Shown: positions 9,343 to 18,548 of the stretch, one piece after another
Numbering within the stretch: position 1 is the first letter of the stretch
Layout: each line of letters begins with the position of its first letter
NCBI GenBank assembly: GCA_026391315.1
Contig: JAPLDT010000098.1
Location: forward strand, 1-64,000
Length of the DNA: 64,000 nucleotides
Direction: 5' to 3'
DNA from: Bacteroidia bacterium
GTDB lineage: Bacteria > Bacteroidota > Bacteroidia > Bacteroidales > Prolixibacteraceae
Notes under the pieces: model-generated
What the model saw: only the letters and a program-made list of their open reading frames with translations
Database searches by the model: none
What the model was told of the DNA's origin: nothing
Translations under genes and position numbers: made by a program

Positions 9343-10584
9343 TCAACCAATTGCCTCTTTGGTTTTAAGCATATCGATTTCATTTTCTGATTTTGCTATT
9401 ACAATGGTTGCAATTGTATTACCGATGATGTTGGTAATCGCCCTGGCTTCGCTCATAAAACGGTCGATGCCTAAAATCAGAGCAATAGCTGCTACAGGAA
9501 TGTTCCCGACAATCGGCAAGACCGCCGCAAGTGTAATAAATCCGCTGCCTGTTACCCCAGCTGCGCCTTTGGACGCGAGCATTAATATGAATAACAACGA
9601 TAATTGCTGCGAAAATGCCAATGGTATATTGGTCGCCTGTGCCAGAAAAACAGCGGCCATGGTCAGATATATTGAAGTGCCGTCTAGGTTGAATGAATAA
9701 CCTGTTGGAACTACCAGTCCGACAACCGGTTCAGAACAACCCATCTTCCGGAGCTTATCCATCAGGCTGGGCAAAGCGGCTTCAGATGAAGATGTTCCAA
9801 TAACGATCAATAATTCCTCCCGAATATATTTAAGTAGTCGGAAAAGGCTAAAACCGCAATACTTCAGTATTCCTCCCAAAATAAATACAATGAAAAGTAT
9901 GCATGTTAAATAAAATGCCACCATTAATTGTCCAAGCGATACCAGTGAGCCCAATCCGTATTTCCCAATGGTAAAGCTCATTGCCCCCAATGCCCCCAAC
10001 GGAGCCACCTTCATGATAATTTTAATAATAGCGAAAATGGCTTCTTCTATTGACTTTATGCCAATTAATAATGGTTTACCTTTAGCACCGATTTTTGACA
10101 AGGCAAAACCCAACAGGATGGAAAAAAACAACACCTGTAGAATATTTCCGTTTGATAAGGCATTAATAATATTGTCAGGAATGATATTCAGAATGAAGTC
10201 CTGGACGCCACCGCTTTTATTTTGAGTCATGTATCCTTCTACCGATTTCATATCCAGCGATGCAGGATCAATATTCATCCCCACACCCGGCTTTAAAATA
10301 TTGATAACCACCAATCCTATCAGCAGTGCAAATGTTGAAACTATTTCAAAATAAACAATTGCTTTAATGCCCACCCTTCCTACTTTTTTAGTGTTTTCCA
10401 TACCAGCAATCCCATTCACAATAGTGCAGAATATGACCGGACCGATCATCATTTTTACGAGCTTAATAAACCCATCACCCAACGGTTTTAGCTGAATTGC
10501 AAAAGCCGGATAAAAGGCTCCGAAAAGGATTCCGATTAGAATGGCAACAATTACCTGAACATACAGACTTTTTAGATATTTCAT
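9343..10584 (-). CDS. Dicarboxylate/amino acid:cation symporter (DAACS family)
   Basis: Membrane transporter of 413 aa in the DctA/GltP family, importing C4-dicarboxylates or acidic amino acids with protons or sodium. The re-entrant hairpin motifs are visible: a serine-rich [15 protein letters not shown] loop, the [15 protein letters not shown] segment, and [13 protein letters not shown] near the C-terminus. About eight hydrophobic helices are present. It is the last gene of the amino-sugar-like module (64 bp after DegT). It could supply glutamate or aspartate as an amino donor or move catabolic acids; that link is inference. Confidence 0.9.
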   Translation of the reverse strand: MKYLKSLYVQVIVAILIGILFGAFYPAFAIQLKPLGDGFIKLVKMMIGPVIFCTIVNGIAGMENTKKVGRVGIKAIVYFEIVSTFALLIGLVVINILKPGVGMNIDPASLDMKSVEGYMTQNKSGGVQDFILNIIPDNIINALSNGNILQVLFFSILLGFALSKIGAKGKPLLIGIKSIEEAIFAIIKIIMKVAPLGALGAMSFTIGKYGLGSLVSLGQLMVAFYLTCILFIVFILGGILKYCGFSLFRLLKYIREELLIVIGTSSSEAALPSLMDKLRKMGCSEPVVGLVVPTGYSFNLDGTSIYLTMAAVFLAQATNIPLAFSQQLSLLFILMLASKGAAGVTGSGFITLAAVLPIVGNIPVAAIALILGIDRFMSEARAITNIIGNTIATIVIAKSENEIDMLKTKEAIG

Positions 10585-10648
10585 CTATTCATTATAAGTG
10601 TTTTGAATTTGGAGTGACTAAAGTCTGGTTCTCCAGGTCCTTTTCTAC

Positions 10649-11860
10649 TCAAACTGCTTTTTGAATTTTAATAATAGCTTCAGCAAATTTGTTCATATCC
10701 TCTTTTGTGCCAAGCAGGGTATTCTGGAAGATCCAAACGGCTTCCTCGTAACAAGCTTTTTCTGTTTCAGGGCAACAAACCTTGGCATAATCGACTTCTG
10801 GCGGTATAGCATAGCACATAAAATTCTTTTTTTGGAAAAGAGGCTGTTTGTATAACGGCTGAGGGTACCCCATGAAACAGGGGACACCTTCTGCTGCAAG
10901 CATCTTCGTAAATTCAACTTTTGAAAGGTTGTTGAATTTTGATTTATCGTATTTGAAAATGTAAATATGATAGCAATGCAATGTTTCCCCTAGCCCTCTT
11001 GCAAGAGGTTTTATCCCATCTATTTTTTCAAGCAATGAATTCAGGTACGTTCCATTTTTGTGACGGCGGGCTGTTTGTTCTTTCAGTCTTTTAAATTGAT
11101 TAGAAAGGAGTACTGCCTGTATCTGTGTGAGCCTGTAATTACATCCCGGGTTATGATGTTCATACCATTGGCCGCCTTTCACACGGCCCATATTTCGAAG
11201 CGAGTTCATCATGTCGTAAAGCTGTTCATCATTGGTAGTGATCATGCCACCTTCACCACTTGTAAGGTTTTTGGAAGACTGAAAACTGAAGCATCCGGCA
11301 TCACCAATACTCCCGAGTTTTTTCCCTTTATATTCCGCACCATGACCGTGACAGGCATCTTCAATCACACGCAGATGATGTTTTCTGGCGATAGCCATTA
11401 TAGCGTCCATATCGCAAGCCTGACCGGCAAAATGCACGGGGATAATTGCTTTTGTCCGATTGGTTATCGCCTTTTCAATTTCGACTGAATTAAGGTTGTA
11501 AGTATCAGGATCAATGTCAACGAATACAGGAACACAATTGGCTTCAAGGACAATAGAAGCAGTAGCGATGAACGTATAGGGTGTAACAATTACTTCATCT
11601 CCGGGCTTTACGCCACAGGCAATCAAAGCAAGGCGCAAAGCCACTGAGCCGTTAACGCAGGTTAAGGCATATTTGGTTCCGCAAAAAGAGGCAAACTCTT
11701 TTTCAAAAGCTTCCACCGCATCGCCACAATCAGGGTTTCCCCACTTTCCACTGCGAATGATTTCGGCAACGGCATCGACATCTGTTTCATCATAAATGGG
11801 CCAGGCAAAATTTTTATCTATGGTCTTTGGCCCTCCGTTAATTGCTAAATTCTGTTTCAT
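10649..11860 (-). CDS. DegT/DnrJ/EryC1/StrS aminotransferase (cytoplasmic)
   Basis: PLP-dependent sugar or cyclitol aminotransferase of 403 aa. The PLP Lys is at 197 (FSFQSSK, followed by GEGG) and the PLP ring Asp at 168 (EDACHGHG). The opening LAINGGPKT with a later WP resembles the scyllo-inosose/AHBA-type branch of the family rather than the common UDP-sugar branch. No leader is present. It follows a Gfo/Idh/MocA gene by only 7 bp, the pairing seen in pathways where a hydroxyl is oxidised to a ketone and then transaminated, or the reverse. Three further DegT-family genes lie in this window. Confidence 0.92.
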   Translation of the reverse strand: MKQNLAINGGPKTIDKNFAWPIYDETDVDAVAEIIRSGKWGNPDCGDAVEAFEKEFASFCGTKYALTCVNGSVALRLALIACGVKPGDEVIVTPYTFIATASIVLEANCVPVFVDIDPDTYNLNSVEIEKAITNRTKAIIPVHFAGQACDMDAIMAIARKHHLRVIEDACHGHGAEYKGKKLGSIGDAGCFSFQSSKNLTSGEGGMITTNDEQLYDMMNSLRNMGRVKGGQWYEHHNPGCNYRLTQIQAVLLSNQFKRLKEQTARRHKNGTYLNSLLEKIDGIKPLARGLGETLHCYHIYIFKYDKSKFNNLSKVEFTKMLAAEGVPCFMGYPQPLYKQPLFQKKNFMCYAIPPEVDYAKVCCPETEKACYEEAVWIFQNTLLGTKEDMNKFAEAIIKIQKAV

Positions 11861-11867
11861 CAGGTTA

Positions 11868-12863
11868 TTAATTTAGATGGTTATAACACAAACGGATGGT
11901 CTGAAGAGATGATTCAGGCATGCATTCGGTTGGTTGGGTATTGTTTTTCATACATTGGGAAAAATAGGCAATCTCATTATAGTATCCGGAACCTGCATCC
12001 CCGTCAGGCACTTCCTTAATAGTATTGTCGTCTGCTATCTGGATGATATCGCCATTTAATGAAGTGTAAAGAATACTTGCTTTTTCAAACCGGGCCATAT
12101 ATCCCGCCTGAAATGGGAAGTTGGAATGGAACGTGTTTCCCCCTTCTATTTTTACTTTAACATTTTTATTGTGGTATCCCCATATAGCGCTGATATAGTC
12201 GTGTTTACTTAATCCACCGGGAAGAAAGCTGCATTTTATGTCCGAAGGTAATCCAAGTACATAGTTGGCGAAGTCAATATCATGAATGACAAGGTCGAAC
12301 AGGGCGCCTCCTGATGTGCCTGTAACCTGTTTATCTTTCCACTGCCCCCATGCCGGAAGACCGGAGAACCTTGACAGAGAAAGGAATTTCAATTCACCAA
12401 ACTCTTTGGAATCAATCCATTGCTTAAGCTTCTGATAGGGCGACATAAATCTGACCACGTGTCCTACCATGAGGATCTTTTTTTTCTTTTCTGCCAGGTT
12501 AATCAGTTCTTCAGCTTGTTTGATGTCGAGGCAGAATGGTTTTTCAAGAAAAACGTGTTTATTGTGCATGATGGCTTTCTTTGCCAATTCGTAGTGAAGA
12601 TCAGTATGCACGCAAATATGAACAGCGTCTAATTCTTCATGCTGAAGACACTCCTCAATGTTTGAATATTTATTAATATTTGCCAGAACAGCAGGATCGA
12701 TATTGCCAGTAGAAAAATTGCCGATACTGGTCAATAAGTTTTTTTCAATCGTTTCAGGGTTTTTATCAACGATAGCCACTAACTGCAAATCTGCATTTTT
12801 AAGGATGTTTAGTGTATGGGTCATTCCCATAAACCCGAAACCTACGACTGCTACTCTTTTCAT
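11868..12863 (-). CDS. Gfo/Idh/MocA-family dehydrogenase
   Basis: Cytoplasmic NAD(P)-dependent dehydrogenase of 331 aa from the ATG at 12863 (an in-frame TTG at 12869 is less likely). It has the Rossmann motif VVGFGFMG at the N-terminus, the EKPF loop, and a C-terminal alpha/beta dimerisation domain with DIDFANYVLG in the usual catalytic-helix region. It probably oxidises a sugar or cyclitol hydroxyl, or reduces the keto product, together with the DegT aminotransferase 7 bp downstream. Confidence 0.88.
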   Translation of the reverse strand: MKRVAVVGFGFMGMTHTLNILKNADLQLVAIVDKNPETIEKNLLTSIGNFSTGNIDPAVLANINKYSNIEECLQHEELDAVHICVHTDLHYELAKKAIMHNKHVFLEKPFCLDIKQAEELINLAEKKKKILMVGHVVRFMSPYQKLKQWIDSKEFGELKFLSLSRFSGLPAWGQWKDKQVTGTSGGALFDLVIHDIDFANYVLGLPSDIKCSFLPGGLSKHDYISAIWGYHNKNVKVKIEGGNTFHSNFPFQAGYMARFEKASILYTSLNGDIIQIADDNTIKEVPDGDAGSGYYNEIAYFSQCMKNNTQPTECMPESSLQTIRLCYNHLN

Positions 12864-12893
12864 TTTCAAAATAGTTTGAATTAAAAATCTTTA

Positions 12894-14273
12894 TTAAACA
12901 TCCTTAAAATCAATCATCATCGGCTTCTGTTTAAAGCCACGGGTCTTTAAGAACAAATAGATCAAACCGATCAGTAACCAGGTACCACCCATGATTTTAG
13001 CAGGAGTTGGCAGGCTGATCCAAATGAAAAAACAAACAAGAAAGCCCAGAACCGGAAGAATTGCATCAGATAAAAAGTTGCGTTTTTCTCCGGATGGACG
13101 TCGGAAAAGGAATTGTCGAAACGTCGCAATGTTAACCCCCATAAAAGCCAGAAAAGCTCCAAAATTCAGCAATTCAGCAGCACCCTGATAACTCAGGACC
13201 ATAGAGCCAATTAAGGTCAATCCTCCCATAATAAGAATGTTATAAGTTGGAGTAGCGCTTTTTGTGTGGAGGTGTGAAAATATTTTTTGGGGAATCACGC
13301 CGTCCCTTCCCATCGCAAAAAGTAAACGGGCAGCGCCAACTTGTCCTGCTACACCACTTCCCAAGCACGCAACAAACAAAACTATTGCGATGGCATTGAA
13401 TAGAAATTGTCCTCCAACCCTGGCAGAAACATCGTAAAAGGCGGTTTCTGGATTTAAGAATGTATTATAGTCAGGCCAAACCTGTTGGGCAAGATAGATC
13501 TGAATACCACTAAAAAGTCCTGTAAATAAACAAACCAATACAGGGGCCAACAGCATGTTTCGTTTAGGGTTTTTTACATCTTCTGCCAACGTAGTCACGC
13601 CATCAAACCCAATGTAAGTGAGGGCAGCAAAAGAGGTAGCAGTCATTATAGCCCCAAAATTAAAAGTTGCAGGGTTATAAAATGGTTTGTAAGAGAGAAG
13701 TCCGTTCCAACCTTGCTCCCGAAAAATATATTGGATCGCAAGTACTATGAAAATGCCAATAACCACACACATGACGGCGAGCAAAAATTCGTTGGAACGA
13801 GCTGTTGTGCGAATACCCCTGAGGTTTATAAAAGTGAGAATAAAAACAAATATTACCACCCAAACAAAAAATGGAACGGAAGGTATTAATCGCTGTAAAG
13901 TCAAAGATCCGTATACTGTATTAATAATGGGTACGATTAAATAATCGAGAAACATTACCCAACCGGCCAGAAAACCCAAATGAGAATTTAATCCTTTACC
14001 AACGTATGTGTAAGCTGACCCTGCCGAAGGGTACAAAGATGCCATACGTCCATAACTTACGGCAGTCAGCATCATGCCAACCATAGCAATTAATAAGGTA
14101 GTGACCATATGGCCATGTGAAACTTTCGAGGCAATGCCGAATAAACCTATTGCAGCTATTGGCTGGACAAGCACAATGCCATAAAAAATTAAATCCCATA
14201 AGCCCAGTACACGTTTTAAGTGTGGAATTTTCTGAGTGTCTGATGCCTCGGAGATGTTTGTTTGACTGCTCAT
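12894..14273 (-). CDS. APC-family amino acid/polyamine permease
   Basis: Integral membrane protein of 459 aa with about 12 transmembrane helices. Helix 1 has the typical LWDLIFYGIVLVQPIAAIGLFG pattern, and a GFDGVTTLAEDVKNPKRN segment lies in the middle, as in amino acid permeases of the APC superfamily. The cargo is likely an amine- or amino-acid-like compound. It sits between the NagB-like gene (90 bp upstream) and a Gfo/Idh/MocA gene (24 bp downstream). It may therefore import an amino sugar or aminocyclitol product; this is inference. Confidence 0.9.
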   Translation of the reverse strand: MSSQTNISEASDTQKIPHLKRVLGLWDLIFYGIVLVQPIAAIGLFGIASKVSHGHMVTTLLIAMVGMMLTAVSYGRMASLYPSAGSAYTYVGKGLNSHLGFLAGWVMFLDYLIVPIINTVYGSLTLQRLIPSVPFFVWVVIFVFILTFINLRGIRTTARSNEFLLAVMCVVIGIFIVLAIQYIFREQGWNGLLSYKPFYNPATFNFGAIMTATSFAALTYIGFDGVTTLAEDVKNPKRNMLLAPVLVCLFTGLFSGIQIYLAQQVWPDYNTFLNPETAFYDVSARVGGQFLFNAIAIVLFVACLGSGVAGQVGAARLLFAMGRDGVIPQKIFSHLHTKSATPTYNILIMGGLTLIGSMVLSYQGAAELLNFGAFLAFMGVNIATFRQFLFRRPSGEKRNFLSDAILPVLGFLVCFFIWISLPTPAKIMGGTWLLIGLIYLFLKTRGFKQKPMMIDFKDV

Positions 14274-14363
14274 TTAATATGAGTTGAGATGTAAAAATTA
14301 TTGATATATCAGTTTTCCAAAGTAAGTCGGCAGGTGAATTGCTTATTATTTTAAATCGTCCGA

Positions 14364-15296
14364 TTAATGCATTTCAGTTTCACATACTCCTATGCCACCT
14401 CTGAAATAGTTAAATTGCACATTGGGATGATCGGCCAATAAAGACATGGGAACAGCACTATCCATTATCTTCTTGCTGATCATTAATGCAGTAAGCCGTT
14501 GACCGAATGGATTATCATGCGCTCCGGCCTGCCAGATCGATACTTTATCCGCTTTCCATGTTTGAACCGGACCTACGGTCAAGGCTTGCCTGGGAATGCC
14601 GGTAACAACCCCACCGGCGCTGGTCCGTGCATTTTGCATGCAGGTGATTGGGTGCAAATCGACCACGCGTGTCGAAAGTTCCATGAATTCTTCAGGTGTT
14701 GGCGGCGCATCTTTATATTTGCCTTCTCTTTTCACCGGGTCATTAAATGCCCAATGCTTTGTATCGCCCTGACCACCTTGCATTACAGCGCATCGAATAC
14801 CATTTTCCCAGCTGCTGATATATTTACGGGTATCTGCCTTGGGAAAATGAAGATTGGAATCGGATATCCTGAATTTTGTATCCATTAGGTTAAAACAGAG
14901 GTCCCGGTCTGCTTTTTCAAAGGACAGTGGATGGGAAGCATCCAGCTCTTTCCCGTCAACATACCATTCGTCCATTCCCCAAAAATGTGCATTTGATAAA
15001 TCCAATTGCAGTTCGTTCACCAAACGGGCTACCAATGGCAATTGTTCCGTTGGGCCTATCGGGCCGCAGATACCAACAGGATTGCTTACGGTTGCTTGTT
15101 TCCATGCAGTAATGTATTCCAGTGCTTCGGCCAGATAAAAATCTTCCAGTGTATCATAAAACACAACTTTGAAGCCAACTCTTGACAATTGGAGCATATC
15201 TTTAGCTGTAAGCTTTGCCGCATCGTTCAATATTTCATTATCCAAAGTCGTAAAATCCCACCAATCTGGTGCTAACATGCTTATTTTTCGTGACAT
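14364..15296 (-). CDS. NagB/6-phosphogluconolactonase-fold isomerase or deaminase
   Basis: Protein of 310 aa related to glucosamine-6-phosphate deaminase. It has WGMDEW at 106-111 (NagB has a comparable LDEY-type motif) and [13 protein letters not shown] at 175-187, matching the NagB catalytic loop with His181. It is longer than NagB (about 266 aa), and the DWWDF opening is not typical of true NagB, so the substrate may be a different amino sugar or a non-phosphorylated sugar. It lies 38 bp after the PIG-L deacetylase gene. Deacetylation followed by deamination is a natural order for N-acetyl amino sugar breakdown. Confidence 0.82.
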   Translation of the reverse strand: MSRKISMLAPDWWDFTTLDNEILNDAAKLTAKDMLQLSRVGFKVVFYDTLEDFYLAEALEYITAWKQATVSNPVGICGPIGPTEQLPLVARLVNELQLDLSNAHFWGMDEWYVDGKELDASHPLSFEKADRDLCFNLMDTKFRISDSNLHFPKADTRKYISSWENGIRCAVMQGGQGDTKHWAFNDPVKREGKYKDAPPTPEEFMELSTRVVDLHPITCMQNARTSAGGVVTGIPRQALTVGPVQTWKADKVSIWQAGAHDNPFGQRLTALMISKKIMDSAVPMSLLADHPNVQFNYFRGGIGVCETEMH

Positions 15297-15334
15297 GGTA
15301 CTTATCTCCTTTAATTTTAGTTTTAGTAATTAGT

Positions 15335-16093
15335 TTATTTTTTAGCGAGCACAATGAAATTACCAAGTATTTCTTTAAGAACATTATCCTGAGGATAGCC
15401 GTGCCCCAAATGCTGCCTAAATCCTTCAGCATATTTGGCATTAATTTCACTTCCTCTTTGTTCTCCAAATCGTTTCATCGAAAGGATGTATTCATCCATT
15501 TTATGATGCGTCAACAACCAGTTTCGCTGACTTGCATGACAGGCAAGCATATTTTCTTTTATTGAAATTTCGCTTGTAATATCTACAAACATCGAAGCGT
15601 AGATTGGCTGACCTAAAATGTCTTTAGCTTCCATGGAATCGCAGTAATACAAATGGGGTACAGGTTCAAAAGATGCTTCTGATATATCCATATTTTTAAT
15701 ACCTGTTGAGAAACAAGCAGTTTGTACAATCTTGCTGGTCATTTCGTGATCAATCATATAGTCGTTTGGACTATGCGTAAATACAACCGACGGTCTAATT
15801 TCCCTAATCAAAGACGTTGTTCTATTGATTGAATCCCGATCGTACATAATATAGACATCTTCGAATTCAAGGCAATGGTATGTTGCGTCAAGCAGTTTAG
15901 CTGCTTCTGCTGCTTCAGATTTTCTAATTTTACTGATGTCCTCTCTTGAATATTCCGCAGTTCCTTTATCGCCCGAGGCGATTGTAGCGATATGAACAGA
16001 CAACCCGGCCTTTTTTAATAATGATAAAGTTCCTGCACACAGAATCTCTGCGTCATCAGGGTGTGCAAAGATTCCCAATACTATTTTTTCCAT
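15335..16093 (-). CDS. PIG-L/LmbE-family N-deacetylase
   Basis: Zinc-dependent deacetylase of 252 aa with AHPDD at 10-14 and the downstream His/Asp set in THSPNDYMIDHEM (His107, Asp111, His116). The family removes N-acetyl groups from GlcNAc-containing compounds (GlcNAc-PI, mycothiol and bacillithiol precursors, chitooligosaccharides). No signal peptide is present. It is 21 bp after a Gfo/Idh/MocA gene and 38 bp before the NagB-like gene, so it probably acts in cytoplasmic N-acetyl amino sugar processing. Confidence 0.9.
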   Translation of the reverse strand: MEKIVLGIFAHPDDAEILCAGTLSLLKKAGLSVHIATIASGDKGTAEYSREDISKIRKSEAAEAAKLLDATYHCLEFEDVYIMYDRDSINRTTSLIREIRPSVVFTHSPNDYMIDHEMTSKIVQTACFSTGIKNMDISEASFEPVPHLYYCDSMEAKDILGQPIYASMFVDITSEISIKENMLACHASQRNWLLTHHKMDEYILSMKRFGEQRGSEINAKYAEGFRQHLGHGYPQDNVLKEILGNFIVLAKK

Positions 16094-16114
16094 AACAACA
16101 TTTATTTAACTTGT

Positions 16115-17155
16115 CTAAACGTCAACAGTTTTTCCGGTTTTGGCTGACAAATAACAAGCGGCCAATATTTTTTGACTTTCCAGGCCAATTGCAGCATTAT
16201 TCAGAGGTTCCCTCTTTTCGAGAATTGCACAACTGAATTCTTCAATCTCAGCAAGATAGGTATTTACAGGTGTTGGATTTATAATCACACCTTCACAAGC
16301 AGTTCTTACCTGATTGGCATCGTAACCAGTATCATCGTCTTCCAAATAGGCGATCATTTCACCTGCAGCTCCTTGCCCAATTGTATCTTTTGCAAGAATG
16401 CTCCCTTTTGAGCCATAGAGTTCGAGGATGTTTTTGCTGCTATTATCGGGAATACTAAAACACGAATCAACAGTGGCCAAAGCTCCGTTTTCAAAAAGCA
16501 GGGAAACAACTGAGCTGTCTTCAGATTTGTAGGAATGTACGGTGTTGTTAATAAAACAGCTTACGCTTTTCACCTTTCCAAAGAACATTTCCAATAAATC
16601 AATGCAATGGCTACCCATATCCATCAGCGAACCACCGCCACTTACTGTGGGGTCTTGTCTCCAGGCGCCTTCAATTGGTGGATACCAGCAAGATAATTGG
16701 GCCCTGCCATAAACAAGCTTACCTAATTTTCCTTCCTGTATTATTTTCAATGCAGCCTGATGTTGAGCTAAAAACCGCATCATCAGGGCCGTTCCTAAAA
16801 GCACGCCTTCCTGTTTGCATATCCGGATCATTTTTTCTGCTTCCTCAACCGTCATGCCGAGTGGTTTTTCGCAGAATACATGTTTTTTCCCTTTAGCACA
16901 GGCAATTGCATGTTCCAGGTGCCTATTTACAGGCGAAGCAATATAAACAGCATCAATATCAGCATCAATAAGTTCCTGAATGCTCTGAACAGCTTTTGCA
17001 TTGAATTTTTTCGCAACAGTGTAGTTGACTTCAGCATTTATATCGTAAACAGCCACTAAATTAGCATGTTCAGCAAGAACAATCCCCTCCGGGATTGTTC
17101 TTCTTTGGGCAATACCTCCGGAGCCAATAACGCCCCATTTTATTTTATTTTCCAT
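16115..17155 (-). CDS. Gfo/Idh/MocA-family dehydrogenase
   Basis: Cytoplasmic NAD(P)-dependent dehydrogenase of 346 aa with the motif GVIGSGGIAQRR near the N-terminus and a canonical EKPLGMT loop. The C-terminal domain holds GGGSLMDMGSHCIDLLE, the usual catalytic-helix region with an Asp-x3-His pattern. It starts 14 bp after a DegT aminotransferase gene and 21 bp before PIG-L. This is the second adjacent Gfo-DegT pair in the module, in the opposite gene order to the first. Confidence 0.9.
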   Translation of the reverse strand: MENKIKWGVIGSGGIAQRRTIPEGIVLAEHANLVAVYDINAEVNYTVAKKFNAKAVQSIQELIDADIDAVYIASPVNRHLEHAIACAKGKKHVFCEKPLGMTVEEAEKMIRICKQEGVLLGTALMMRFLAQHQAALKIIQEGKLGKLVYGRAQLSCWYPPIEGAWRQDPTVSGGGSLMDMGSHCIDLLEMFFGKVKSVSCFINNTVHSYKSEDSSVVSLLFENGALATVDSCFSIPDNSSKNILELYGSKGSILAKDTIGQGAAGEMIAYLEDDDTGYDANQVRTACEGVIINPTPVNTYLAEIEEFSCAILEKREPLNNAAIGLESQKILAACYLSAKTGKTVDV

Positions 17156-17169
17156 TATGATTCCTCCTG

Positions 17170-18444
17170 TTATTTTGAAAAGGCTTTGATTACTTTTCTT
17201 AATGCATCACCTATTTGCTCACAATTTTCAACGGTATAGGTTGGATAGGCAAAACAGCTAAAAGTATGTTCTTCATGCCACCTGGCATTAGGAACCTCCA
17301 CATTCGAGTAATCAACACTTTGAGGATTTGTATATTCCTTTGAAGTAAAAGGAAACCCGGTTTTACCAAATGCAATATGTTTTTGTAATGCTTGCTCAAC
17401 GTGACATTGCGGCCAGAAAACTTTCCAAACAACAGCGCCTTCTGCCAATGCTGCATCAACAAATTGTTTGATGTCGCAAGTCATGTTCCCGATATCCAAT
17501 GAAAAAGCCATCACATACCAACCATTTTTTCTTACGTCATTATCAATAGGAGAATATAATACCTGAGGCAAATCTTTAATTTTATCGATGATAATGTGTG
17601 CATTGCGACGGCGATTTGGCATGTTCCAGGTATCCATCCTTTCCAGTTCGCAAATTCCTATTGCCGACTGCATCTCGGTCATGCGGTAATTGAAACCAAC
17701 CATGTTATGGATGTAGGGAAGCTTTTGTTCGAGTTCGAGTAGAGACAAACGGCTTTTCACATCATAACCATGGTCCCTGAAACTACGGGCAACCCAGGCA
17801 TATTCTTCATTATCGGTTGTTACCATGCCACCTTCACCACCGGTAGTAAAAGTTTTATTCTGACAGAAACTACATCCTGCAATATCGCCCAGGGTACCCG
17901 TTTTTTTACCATTGAATGAACCGCCAAAAGCCTGAGCATTGTCTTCAATAACAAGCAGATTGTGCTTCCTGGCAAAGGCATTAACCTTATCCATGTCGCA
18001 AACATTGCCATATAAATGAACTACCATGATGGCCCTGGTCCTTTCATTTACCAATTTTTCAGCAGATTCAATACTGATACAATGATCTTCAATGTTAACA
18101 TCTGCAAATCTTGGAATAGCACCAGCCTGAATTATCGAAAAACTTGATGCAATAAAAGTATAACTGGGAACAATTACTTCATCTCCGGGACCAATACCCA
18201 TGGCAGATAATCCAACATGCAAGGCTGAAGTACCTGTTGCTACAGAGATGGCATATTTACTGCCTTGCCATTCGGCAAATTTTTTCTCAAATTCCATCCC
18301 TTTATTGCCTGTCCAGTAATTTACCTTACCCGAACGCAAAACTTGTTCAACAGCTTTTATCGAGTTTTCATCAAAACATGGCCAGTTGATTTTATTACTT
18401 GTTACACTCTTCTGTCCACCGTGAATTGCTAATTTTTCTGACAT
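17170..18444 (-). CDS. DegT/DnrJ/EryC1/StrS aminotransferase (cytoplasmic)
   Basis: PLP-dependent aminotransferase of 424 aa. Lys197 (CSFCQNK before GGEGG) and Asp168 (EDNAQAFGG) are intact. The opening LAIHGGQKSV with a later WP places it near the cyclitol/AHBA-type branch. It is the first gene of a tight operon (DegT, Gfo, PIG-L, NagB-like). The conserved intergenic element (copy 2) lies about 62 nt upstream, so this may be the promoter-proximal gene of the module. Confidence 0.92.
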   Translation of the reverse strand: MSEKLAIHGGQKSVTSNKINWPCFDENSIKAVEQVLRSGKVNYWTGNKGMEFEKKFAEWQGSKYAISVATGTSALHVGLSAMGIGPGDEVIVPSYTFIASSFSIIQAGAIPRFADVNIEDHCISIESAEKLVNERTRAIMVVHLYGNVCDMDKVNAFARKHNLLVIEDNAQAFGGSFNGKKTGTLGDIAGCSFCQNKTFTTGGEGGMVTTDNEEYAWVARSFRDHGYDVKSRLSLLELEQKLPYIHNMVGFNYRMTEMQSAIGICELERMDTWNMPNRRRNAHIIIDKIKDLPQVLYSPIDNDVRKNGWYVMAFSLDIGNMTCDIKQFVDAALAEGAVVWKVFWPQCHVEQALQKHIAFGKTGFPFTSKEYTNPQSVDYSNVEVPNARWHEEHTFSCFAYPTYTVENCEQIGDALRKVIKAFSK

Positions 18445-18480
18445 AATAATTTATTAATTAAATGTTTATTTATAATCCCT

Positions 18481-18520
18481 AAATATCTGATTTGATCTTT
18501 TTGAACCGGAAAAAACCGGC
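18481..18520 (-). promoter_or_regulatory. Conserved intergenic element, copy 2 (upstream of DegT operon)
   Basis: On the plus strand it reads AAATATCTGATTTGATC and then a TTGAACCGG core. It resembles the elements at 7093, 35186 and 37257. Here the core is followed by a second CCGG six bases later (CCGG-A6-CCGG), giving direct CCGG repeats. It lies upstream of the DegT start at 18444. Confidence 0.45.
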
Positions 18521-18548
18521 ATATGAACAAACGCTGTTTTTAATTATG

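Noticed and set aside
11060-11488. Plus-strand open frame of 142 codons inside a DegT gene
   Set aside because: It is antisense to a strongly supported aminotransferase, and its residues show no family pattern and unusual composition.
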